DNA from: Actinomucor elegans
Taxonomy: Eukaryota > Mucoromycota > Mucoromycetes > Mucorales > Mucoraceae
Direction of reading: 5' to 3'
Assembly: GCA_026027325.1 (NCBI GenBank)
Contig: JAMSLZ010000020.1
Span: 361,738 to 425,737 of the forward strand
Length of the DNA stretch: 64,000 bases
The notes under the pieces were generated by a model. The model was not told the DNA's origin. It saw only the letters and a program-made list of their open reading frames with translations, and made no database searches. Numbering within the stretch: the first letter of the stretch is position 1; each line of letters opens with the position of its first letter. Shown one piece after another: positions 21,312-31,078 of the stretch. A program made the position numbers and the translations under genes.

Positions 21312-22982
21312 ATGCCCCTTAGTAAAATCTTTATAGATTACAACCAATACCTTAGTAATATCTATGGTGTCGATTACACTTGTGGTAGCGCGACGAGAGA
21401 ACGTGTGGGCTGGGATTATGTTAGCGCAGTATTCTGCGACAGCATTGTCTTCTGGTGTGCTGTACATTGGGAACAAGAGAAGCTAAGTTCTGCTGTAGGA
21501 ATGTACATGAGCATTCTTCGGCTTCTTCTATCCCGTCACCTACAAGTGGAGCAGTTCAAGCTCTTTTACACTGGTAGGGGTAAATGGCATGCTGGTGAAG
21601 ATAAACTTGTCAACGACATCCAACAAAGGGAGGCAAAAGAATCAGGTATTAGCTGGGATAAATACCAGCCAGGCTATATATCGCTGAGAGTTTCGTTTGA
21701 GAATATCAGCTATGGGGAACTGTGGCCAAAGCTTAAGAAGATATGCTGTAAGGTTGCAAAGAATTATATCCTTTTACATGACTTGGATATAAGCATCGAC
21801 TGCGCCTACATATCAACACGCGATATTATTAAGGAGTACATTACTTCTAATGGCGTAGAAGATAAAGATATTGTCAACGATCGTCACTCAGTCGGTGATA
21901 ACTGCTTATCATGGAGGCAGCATGATAGTTCTAGTGCTAAGATACCCTTACGAATAAAGATCTATAACAAGTTTGTCCAAATGCTTGAAAGCCGTGAATT
22001 AAGGTCTTTAATCGGCTCCCAATTGCACCACTTGGTTTCTAACCCTGACAAAGATTTTCAAGAGCGCCTTAATAAGTATCGTGGTAATGGTATGACCAGA
22101 ATAGAAATTACGTTTTATAACACCCAACTCAAGAAGGAAAGCTATTATACCAAAACTATGTCTAGGGTCCTTGAGTTCCTTGATAATTGTCCAACATACA
22201 AGGTCAGCTTCGACAGACAATGGAAGCAACTAGCTAAGAACCTTACGCAAATGGCAGCTATATATGTTCCCAAAACAAAGACTTTCGCTTACTGCCATTG
22301 GTGGAACTCCCTTACCAAGCGAATGCAAGGCATAATTCATACAAAAGTACCAGAAGAGTACGTAATGCTCCATCTTGCAAACTTTAGCTTTAACGATAGG
22401 CCCATCCACTATCTGGTAGTTAAGTTTGAGAAGAATAGTCATGAATATAAGATACTCGAAGACAGCATATATCGTCGTGAAGAAGGATGTTCTGCCATCA
22501 CGTTGGTTCCAGGGATATCTAACTCCTTAACACCCTATAGAAAGGATTTAACCAACAAAGCAGCTTCTTTTGGTGATTTAGGGATTTGTTCTTTCCGCAA
22601 CATCACCCTCGAATGGCCAAAAAGTAGACTGCGACCTGAAAGAGGAGATAAACTTGCGACCATCAGGTTGGCCAAGGAGACACATGATGATAAACTATTA
22701 CAGCATCTAGATCCCTTCCCAGTGTCTGGAGCTAAACCAGATTATTCTTTCATGAAAGTAGGTGTGAAGTACCAAGTAACCGGATATGGTTATGGTACAT
22801 TCCGAAGTAAGAACTATCTCCACTTACGGCTGTCCAATGGTACCTCAGTCCGTTGCAGTCCAGGTTTAAAACAAGTTGTAGAGAAGCAACTAGAGAAGCA
22901 TACCTTGTTCTATGTTTGTCTAATTCGAGTAAAGAAAGTACGTGGTGTTCGTGATGTAGAATGCGAGATCACCAACGTATGA
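21312..22982 (+). CDS. 556-aa transposon partner protein with weak similarity to Rep_trans-type replication initiators
   Basis: One intact ORF in the inner part of the transposon, 97 bp after the chromodomain stop. There is no signal or membrane segment. Motifs in order are: HDLDISIDCAY (about residues 156-166), LRIKIYNKFVQMLESRELRS (about 213-232) and GMTRIEITFYN (about 260-270). The succession D-x-D-x2-x-D, then R-x-Y-x-K, then R-x-E recalls plasmid rolling-circle initiators of the Rep_trans class; no HUH motif is seen. The C-terminal third has an OB-like beta-rich stretch (KYQVTGYGYGTFRSKNYLHL). The function is unknown: it could nick or bind the structured 282-bp termini. No other family is recognised. 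Preservation of a 1.67-kb frame next to a broken transposase suggests recent activity. Confidence 0.6.
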   Translation: MPLSKIFIDYNQYLSNIYGVDYTCGSATRERVGWDYVSAVFCDSIVFWCAVHWEQEKLSSAVGMYMSILRLLLSRHLQVEQFKLFYTGRGKWHAGEDKLVNDIQQREAKESGISWDKYQPGYISLRVSFENISYGELWPKLKKICCKVAKNYILLHDLDISIDCAYISTRDIIKEYITSNGVEDKDIVNDRHSVGDNCLSWRQHDSSSAKIPLRIKIYNKFVQMLESRELRSLIGSQLHHLVSNPDKDFQERLNKYRGNGMTRIEITFYNTQLKKESYYTKTMSRVLEFLDNCPTYKVSFDRQWKQLAKNLTQMAAIYVPKTKTFAYCHWWNSLTKRMQGIIHTKVPEEYVMLHLANFSFNDRPIHYLVVKFEKNSHEYKILEDSIYRREEGCSAITLVPGISNSLTPYRKDLTNKAASFGDLGICSFRNITLEWPKSRLRPERGDKLATIRLAKETHDDKLLQHLDPFPVSGAKPDYSFMKVGVKYQVTGYGYGTFRSKNYLHLRLSNGTSVRCSPGLKQVVEKQLEKHTLFYVCLIRVKKVRGVRDVECEITNV

Positions 22983-23038
22983 GTACTTGTTTTTTAAAAG
23001 CTTCGCCCAACTGTCAACACATGTTACTCGTACTACAA

Positions 23039-23182
23039 CCTTAGGCTCCTTAGTTTCCATTCCCAGGGGGGGCTGAAACTATTCAGGTCTCTGGACAAGA
23101 TCATCCCTTTTGGCCCCCCCCCCCTCTCTACTACCTTGCTATGGAACGTATGTCTACCAGTGTGTGGTGAGATATCCCACTA
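23039..23182. repeat. Right inner terminal inverted repeat (144 bp)
   Basis: Inverse of 19290-19433, ending GATATCCCACTA against the right 282-bp unit. Confidence 0.88.
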
Positions 23183-23464
23183 GGAGGTCATACAGATACT
23201 CGCAATTGTTGTACAATTACTCGTACAGGTTCTGGGTTAGTGGATGACCTTAGGTATTTACTCATGGGCATATTTTTGGCTGCTGTGATGTTCTCTGGAT
23301 ATGTGTACCCATTTAAATGGCTATTTCCAATTTTTAAAACGGCTAGAAATATTTGGAATGCCGGAGACATATTGTATAACCACATTCTATTGCACCCGGT
23401 CATCCACTAACCCAGAACCTGTACGAGTAATTGTACAACAATTGCGAGTATCTGTATGACCTCC
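23183..23464 (+). repeat. Right 282-bp terminal direct repeat unit
   Basis: Same sequence and same orientation as 19008-19289; it ends GTATGACCTCC and is followed by the duplicated ATC. Confidence 0.85.
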
Positions 23465-23741
23465 ATCGTAGATCCATTCAATGTCTCGGTCCCTCGAATT
23501 TGACATTTGATCTAGTGTTACACCTAGATTCTTATTGTTCTCGAGTGATCGCAGATCAAATGCATTGACTCTGGATAGTTACTCGGTGCTCTGCTGCAGA
23601 AGATGAATGTTTTACGCTGGTTATGTTTCTGATGCTTCAGTATTCACAATCTAATGGTCTTTAGATTGGTGATTGTATATGTTGTGATTAGAAGCCAGTT
23701 ATTGAAGTTGCTGATGGTTTATCCGGTTGTACTTGTAGAAT

Positions 23742-24244
23742 TGTTATATCCGGTGCTAAAGACGAAGGATATAATTTAAAATACAATAATAAAAGAATAG
23801 ACAGTAAATGGAATCAGCTATCCTGATAGTAAAAGTTATTCTCATCTTTATTCACAATTCAAAATCAAGTCTTCTTTATATACATTTCATCAGAGCTTAA
23901 TAGTGTAGCATTCAATATCTATCAGCACGCATGGCCGTACAACGGAGTCCAATCCCAGCAGCCACTAATAAGCCTTTCAACCACGCATTGTTGTAATTGT
24001 ATAACCCACGCGTTATTCGATATTCAGGTCTTATCTTGAGATACACTCGATACTACTCGATAGTATGATGCCGCGTGTTTCTTGTAAGGATTATTGGCTA
24101 ATAGTTCTAAGGATGACACATCGCTTGTATTTATGCAGGCCTCGTTAATCTGATTGGGTTATCAGATAGAGTCCGTGTATGACATAAATGAACAGTTGAT
24201 TCCTTACTATTATGTCGATGCAAAATAGTAGGTGGAATACAACA
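23742..24244 (+). mobile_element. Solo LTR, family 4 (503 bp)
   Basis: Begins TGTTATATCCGGTGC and ends GGTGGAATACAACA (TG...CA). A shorter copy is at 37079-37362 and an end fragment lies at about 18222-18242. No clear 5-bp duplication. All copies lie within about 500 bp of a tRNA gene. Confidence 0.75.
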
Positions 24245-24644
24245 GTAGTAGAAGTAGAAGGCAGATTGATGTCTATATAAGATAGATCAATCGTGCCTGT
24301 CAATAAACGATAATTCAATTTTTGGGTCTTTCTTCCCTTACTTTATCACTTTTTCTTTTACTTGCTTTATTGTCTTTTAAAGCGAACACACCTAAAGCCC
24401 TTTCTGGATCTGTTCGATATATATAATAATAGTCTTTACAGTCTTCTATTACGCAATTATATATATATTGTTTACTCTCTCTATTCAAGGTAAACATAAA
24501 AGAACATAGCCACAATATCATGGTTGTTGCATGTTGCATTTGGTTATTACCGCTTTTTCATTCACAATTTCTTCCTTCGTTATTATTATTAAAATTTTTT
24601 TTACTACAACAGGTGTAGGAAAATTTGGTTAACGGAGGAAGAGT

Positions 24645-24717
24645 GCTTCCTTGGCTCAGTCGGTAGAGCGTTAGTCTCATAATCTGAAGGTCGTGAGTTC
24701 GATCCTCACAGGGAGCA
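24645..24717 (+). tRNA. tRNA-Met (CAT), elongator type
   Basis: A 73-nt cloverleaf: acceptor GCTTCCT/AGGGAGC plus A, A box TGGCTCAGTCGGTAGAGCG, anticodon loop CTCATAA and T arm GTGAGTTCGATCCTCAC. GC at positions 1-2 and D-loop bases fit elongator rather than initiator Met. A T4 terminator follows. Confidence 0.96.
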
Positions 24718-24787
24718 TTTTCTTTTTACCACTTCCCACTCATTAAGAAGTGATATTTAATTTTGGCTCTGTCGGGTGCCGATATAA

Positions 24788-24936
24788 TGTCAGGTACACA
24801 GACTTGTGTGTTACCTTCAATCAATTATAAATAGCAAATGAAATGGAAAACAATAAAAGACATCCTTTTATCCCATATATAATCTTTTGTATAAACTTAT
24901 TTCAATCTATAAAAATATATAGCTCTGCACACGACA
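24788..24936 (+). repeat. LTR-like repeat, family 5, downstream of tRNA-Met
   Basis: From TGTCAGGTACACAGAC to GCACACGACA, starting 71 bp after the tRNA 3' end. A truncated second copy starts at 24970 and runs to about 25029. Confidence 0.7.
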
Positions 24937-25451
24937 ATATATGTTTTATAGTCGATTCCAACAAAGGTATACTGTCAGGTACACACGGATTTGTGGGTAA
25001 CCTTTTAATTAGTATAAATATCAAAGGGACTTTTAGTTTCCATCCATTTCTGACGTTATAAAAAAAAATATGTTTAAGCGTATATCTGAAAATCAAGCGT
25101 AGCTCAGAGAGTTTGTTACTGCTTTGAGGTCTGAAGCGAAGGTAACAAGAGCTGTGTTAAGTATAGTATACAATCAACAGTAAAGCAAAAGTTGGTTTGG
25201 TAGATTGAAACAACCTTAAGCAACGACTAAATAATATATCCTTATTCACTAATATTTATTAAGCATATTATCAATAGAGAATGCCAACAGTAATCTTGTT
25301 GGATAAGAAAGTATAAAACAACAGATTCGATGATTATTAAATACTTATAATGAACAATCTTTTACTGTTTTAAATAGCCTATCCAATCGAATTTTTATTT
25401 ACAATAGGAATATTAGATATGGAGTCATTGTCTCAAGATAATAAAACACTA

Positions 25452-27382
25452 TTAGATGGCTCTATTTTTTTCTTCAATGTCATATTTATCTTCAGCGTCA
25501 AAATTGCATTGTATTTTATGGACAATGCCAGTACCAAAATCAGCTTCCATTCGAATTTCGGTCAAACCAAAATACATTCTGTTTATAATGAAATGAGTAT
25601 TCAATTGATATACTTATTACAAATAACTTACCTCACAGTGTAAGCAATACGTTCACCTTGAGCAATATTAGATAGTTTTGGTATTGGTACTGATATAGCA
25701 GCAACCTGTTTCACTTCTGGCTCATCAAAGTACCTTGGTTCTCTATCGGCATCAGTAGCATAAAGCATGATATCTGTTGCTTTCATTGTTCCATAATATA
25801 CAAACATTCTTTCACGAATGCAATGATCGACAGGTATCTCATCACCTTTTTTGACAAAGACAAGGAAACGCGAGGTACAGCGAATACTACCATCAGGTCT
25901 AACAACACGAGAGGTAGCTGGGTCCAATGATGCATCAAAAGGCAAGCCTGCATTGATACCATATGTACGCCGAGATACACGAGAAGTTATGATGCGAGGG
26001 TTCAATCCAAAGTAGACAGCGCCTCGTACTACAGCCATGGCGGCTCTTGGAGGGCATAATATCTGACTAATTCTGCTTTCAAACACTTCTTGTACGCATT
26101 GAAATAGATAATTTGAGGAACCGAACCCGCCAACCAGGAATATACAAGAGACCTTCTTATCTGGCACAGCATTATACTGCTTTTCCAGCAATGCTATCTA
26201 ATTGAACTTGATTAACAAATAATTTGGTCAATTTTAGTAACCTCTTCTTACCACGCGTTGTACTACAGGATCAAAAACCTTTTCTTTTAATTCTTCAGCC
26301 CTTAAAGCCATTGTACCTTCATCTAAACAATCATTGTCATTGTTTGTGTTTAATTGATTCAAGTTGATTGATACAGGCAAACTGAGATATTGGTCATCCA
26401 ATCCATCAAATTCAGGTTTAATATTATCGACAAATTGATCCATCAGATTAGTCATTGCAGCAGCAGGTAGACTTTTAACTTGGTCGCCTAGCTTTTCTTC
26501 CATCAATGTTCTAAAGTTATAATCCAAAAAGACACTTCCACAACTTTCGCCCATGCCTTTTGTCACTTCTTTTAATCGACTGTTGCTTTGAATATGATCA
26601 TCCATCACTTCGAATACAATTAAATCGACAGTACCGCCTCCAGCGTCACATATCATCATACGGTCGCCTTTATTCAGGTTTACTTGTTCGCACATACGTT
26701 CACAATAAAGTGCGGCAGCTTCTGGTTCAGAAATTAAAATCAGTCGATCTTGAGGATCATCTTTATTTATCAATCCAGCTTTAATAGCGGCACGTCTCAT
26801 GCTGTATTTCGCCAGATCAGTCCACATAGCAGGTACAGTCAAACAATATCGAAATGTATCTTGATCATAATTCTTGGCAAATCCTCTTGTCACATCTTCT
26901 AAGACATATTCATGTAACGCTTTCAAATAATCTGCTATATTGTTTACAGGTGATCTATTCAAACATGAGTACATATATCTATTATTGAAGTAACGATGCC
27001 GTACCTATGGTTCTCGGCAATTCCTCGATGAAGTGTCTCATCCAAATTGAGTTTAAAGTTGGATAAAATTATGTTTTCCTTGGCAGCTTGAGGTCTAAGC
27101 ATCATCTTCTTGGCACCATGTCCCCAGTCAACCATAACTGAAGGATTAGACCTTTTGTAAACAGACACGGTAGGTGTTTTTGGATAAAAGTTACCGCCTT
27201 TATGAGGCCTAAAAAACGGCGAGTTGGTATGAATCTCGAGCGGTTACTGGTTTCTCTTACCATTTTTGCACGTCGAACACTTCTGGAGTGGTATTGTGTG
27301 TAAATGCATAAGAAGCACCGGAGAATGTAGTTCCAAAATCATAGGAAATCACGACTTTGTAGTTATCTTTGTTCGTAAGCAT
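25452..27382 (-). CDS. HSPA12-like Hsp70-family ATPase, copy 1
   Basis: Five exons on minus (27382-27261, 27208-27005, 26954-26252, 26197-25632, 25578-25452) with consistent phases give 573 residues. Actin/Hsp70 ATPase motifs are all visible: phosphate 1 YDFGTTFSGASYA, phosphate 2 CDAGGGTVDLIVFEV and adenosine motif LVGGFGSSNYLF. VPAMWTD and ISEPEAAALYCE mark the HSPA12 branch. There is no canonical Hsp70 substrate-binding domain or EEVD tail. In fungi, and especially in Mucoromycota, these genes are highly multiplied and their clients are unknown. Head-to-head with a paralogue at 28765, about 1.4 kb away. Confidence 0.92.
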
Positions 27383-28764
27383 TGCTAGTTAATCGCGTTT
27401 AAAGTGGAAAAGGTAAAAGAAAAAAGTAAGCAACAATTTCTTGATGAGCATTTATATTATTCAAAATCCGCGTTACCCGAGCAATCATACCTTTTTGCAT
27501 TAACCTGGCTTAGGGCTTGGTATATTCAAGAGCTTGGCTTTCTTGTCCTTCAATTATTACAATGTATCCAGTAACTGATAAATATGATTTGCCCTTGACA
27601 CATTTGCTGCTATATTAAGTTCAGACTGCAATATAGCTTTGGTTCAATAGTAAAGTCACAATTTGAATTGGAGGCTTTCAGGAACCTTGGTCTGCCCCAC
27701 AACTTCAATCAGTCGCTTCTATGATTAAATGATGCTACTGAATTACCGGACGTTAAGTGAATTGAGGTTTAGATGTTAGATAAAAAGCATAAAGAGAAAG
27801 GGTATGTTTAGCTTGGACTACGATTTGATTAGAGAATAGACACTCAAAATTTAAAAAAAAAAGCAGAAACTTTTACTTTTCAAAACATAACTTGATGTGG
27901 TCCTTGTACAATGCAATACTATTGAATATATAATAATAATAAATTAACTATGTACAAGTTTTAATTGCACATCAAGCAATATAAAAATAGAATTGCATTA
28001 TATTCAAAAAATCGGATTACATTCAATTCAATCTGTTAGAAATCCTGTTTCAGGAGAGTAATTGCAAAAAAAAAAAGTCATAAAATATATGTATATATAT
28101 ACATAAAGTTTACTGAATCATTTATACGAAGTGAATATTAAAAGTTCAATATTTTAATTGACTGGTTACAAATTTCAAATCGATACAATAATGCATCTTT
28201 TGTTAGCTTTAATGAAATATACATCAATTCTCTGTAGTATAAACTATATCGCATCAATTACAACAATAATGGATAGACTCCTACTAACACCGGACCCAAA
28301 GCAGTAAGCAAGAAGGCTTGTATGCTTTAAAAAAAAGTAAAACTTATGACCGATACCTGTACTGTCAGTAATAATCGGACTTCTGACGTTCTAATATGGT
28401 TAAGATAGTGCTTGTATTAATAATTACAGATTGTGTCAAATAACACAACAATCTAAGAAACCTCATAACCTAAACTGTTCAAAGAGTAGTTGAAACACAA
28501 TTTTATGACAGCTAAAAATATAGGTGATATTGACAGGTTTGAAAAGGAAATATCTGCCTAGTTACCTTTTGAGAAATCTTACGGGAACTATACCTAAACT
28601 GAAAGGACAGAGCAAGTTACTGTTGTAGCTGCAGCTTTTCTATATCGAGCAGCATTCAGTTGAGGCTGAGTTCGAGAAGTGCTTTTGTGCAACCTTTAAA
28701 TAACCAAGCCATTATTCTGTATTACTTGCTCTCTTTTTCTTTCATTACAGATTAAATTGAATCA
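27383..28764. other. Shared upstream region of the divergent HSPA12-like pair
   Basis: AT-rich with a (TA) palindromic run at about 28087-28105. No heat-shock element or gene recognised with confidence. Confidence 0.4.
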
Positions 28765-31078
28765 ATGGTAACCCCATTTCCAGACAGAGATTACCCTATT
28801 GTTATTGGTATCGATTTTGGTAAGATATTTTTGATAAAGCATGTCTAGAAGAAAGAAGCAACTAACCTGATTGCCCAGGTACCACTTTTTCTGGTGCCTC
28901 CTATGCTTATATGAACGATAGTGAAATAACAGATATCAGTAAATGGTAAAAACGTGATACAATATTTATAATATAGATTTAACTGAAAATATCAATTCAT
29001 CAGGCCTGGTCAACCGGACTATAGTTATCCAAAGGTTGGTTGATCCTCGACTCATTATTCTTCTCGTTTCTAACGCGCTAATGCCTTTTTTTTTTGGAAT
29101 ACAGTGTCCTACAATTTGTGTAAGTATCATACATTACACTATGTACAAAAGTTATTGACAAAAAATAATTTTACTAGTTGTATGATAAAAAAGATAATGT
29201 AAGTAGTGAACCATCTTAGTATACGGTCCTGTTCATATTCTTTTAATGATAGAAACTGATTCAATGGGGCAGATCAGCAAAGACCGGTAAAACAAAGTTT
29301 GATAACGTTACCATCTTACAGCAGTTCAAATTGTACCTCGATGAATCTCTTGGAGACGCGGTTAATCAGTTACCTATGGATTTAACTCCAACTGATATTA
29401 TTGCTGGTAATGTATTATAAGCAAACAAGCGCAACCTACTTTCTAATGAAGCTTAGAACAGACTACTTGGAAAAGTTCTTTGGTTACGTCAAGCTTGATA
29501 TGACAAAGAAAGGTTTCCATCAAAATTTTGAAAAACAAGCTCGATTTTGTTTGACAGTAAGTTCTTATTCGATAAAGAATAAAATCCTTTGGTTGTTGAT
29601 ATATTGCTGTAGGTACCAGCTATGTGGTCTGACAAATCAAAGCAGATTATGAGAGATGCAGCTATCAAATCTGGAATGATCAGTGCTTCCGATCATCGTG
29701 ATAGGCTTACTTTGATTTCTGAGCCTGAAGCTGCAGCTCTCTATTGCGAAAAGACTTGTGACAGGTTCAATATGCAACATGGTGATGAATTTATGATTTG
29801 CGATGCTGGCGGTGGAACTGTGGATTTGATCGTTTTTCGTGTTGAAATGGATGAGGCTGGAGTCCGTACATTTAGAGAAAGTACAAAAGGTCTAGGCAAA
29901 TCTTGTGGCTCTACTTTTATTGATAGAAATTTTAGAAAGCATTTAAGGAAGAAACTGAAGAGAGTCATCCGTAGAAGCCCTAATGGCACTACTGAAATTC
30001 CAGATGTTCCACTTGACCATATGATGGATATCTTTGTTGGTAAGCAAATACAATGTATAAATTATATATAGGCACTTATGCTCATTATAGATAATTTGAA
30101 GCCTTTGTTTGATGGAACTGATGATCTTTACTCTGATATTTCAATGGGCTTTGATCTTATTACTAAAACTGAACCTTCCATTGGGTTAGATGAAGGAAAC
30201 ATGACTTTTACAAAAGAAGAATTAAAAAAGCATGTCTTTGATCCCGTTGTACAGGAAGTAGTTAATCTTTGTCGAGAACTTCAAAAGGATACTACAAACT
30301 TGAAAGCAATATTCATGGTTGGTGGCTTTGGCTCTTCAGCCTATCTTTATAATCAAATGGAAAGAGAATTTTTACCAGAAAATATTCGAATTGTGCAGCC
30401 TGATCGACCAGGTAAATAAGTTATATATATATATGCTTTTATAGTTATTTACGTCCAAGGCTCTTTTAAGAAATGGCTGTTGCTCGCGGTGCTGTTATTT
30501 CTGGTATGCAACCATCCAAGATTGCTACTCGTATACCAAGATTTTGGTATGGCATTGAAATCACAAACATCTTTGATCCCAATATCGATCCACCAGAATA
30601 TAAGATTGTTCGTCCTGATGGTACTATTCGTTGTGATAATAGATTCTCCACTTATGTAGAAAGAGGGAAACCGTTAGGTACGTAACCACTAGGCTACATA
30701 TGCTTAATTGCTGATTGACCCTTGCCATGATTAGATATTGATAGTTGTATTTCTCGCAATTATACCACTTACTACCCTAGTCTTACCGCTTGTACATTTT
30801 TTGCTTCTGATAGCAATGTTGAGCCTAGATATACTATTTCAACACCAACAACCAACATTAAAAAGGTGTTTGATTTTGAAATCCCTATGCCAAACTTACC
30901 CAATTTTAAACACGGTGATCCTGTACCTTTAACAATCAAGGTATTCACAGCTATTGCAGAAGAAACACATACAGTTGCTAACTCTACTTCATAGATGTAT
31001 TTTGGCTTGGTAGAACTTCGAGTAGAAGCTGTGATTGTTGACCAAACGTATGCTGTAGTCTGTAACTTTAATGCTTAG
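28765..31078 (+). CDS. HSPA12-like Hsp70-family ATPase, copy 2
   Basis: Twelve exons (28765-28819, 28879-28945, 29004-29034, 29105-29119, 29178-29198, 29253-29406, 29462-29556, 29613-30039, 30091-30411, 30471-30677, 30735-30940, 30995-31078) give 560 residues. Two micro-exons of 15 and 21 nt encode CPTIC and LYDKKDN. Motifs are GIDFGTTFSGASYAY, VPAMWSDKSKQIM, ISEPEAAALYCEKT, CDAGGGTVDLIVF and MVGGFGSSAYLY. The final exon starts MYFGLVELRVEA, matching the last exon of copy 1 (MYFGLTEIRMEA). Copy 1 has far fewer introns, so introns were lost there or gained here after duplication. Retention of the 30941-30994 intron would end the protein in ANSTS, so exon 12 is the less certain one. Confidence 0.88.

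Larger units (their letters stand above)
19008..23464 (+). mobile_element. DDE transposase-chromodomain DNA transposon with terminal direct repeats and a Rep-like partner
   Basis: The 4457-bp element is flanked by ATC on both sides (19005-19007 and 23465-23467), a 3-bp target duplication as in PIF/Harbinger relatives. Outer ends are two 282-bp direct copies (19008-19289, 23183-23464), each starting GGAGGTCATACAG and ending in its inverse. Inside them lies a core with 144-bp inverted repeats (19290-19433 and 23039-23182, TAGTGGGATATCTCACC...) bordered by TA. Cargo, all on plus: a DDE transposase, a chromodomain in the same original reading frame, and a 556-aa protein. The left and right units appear identical by eye, so the insertion is recent. 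The superfamily is not settled: transposase and 3-bp duplication suggest Harbinger-like, but the ends do not. Confidence 0.85.
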
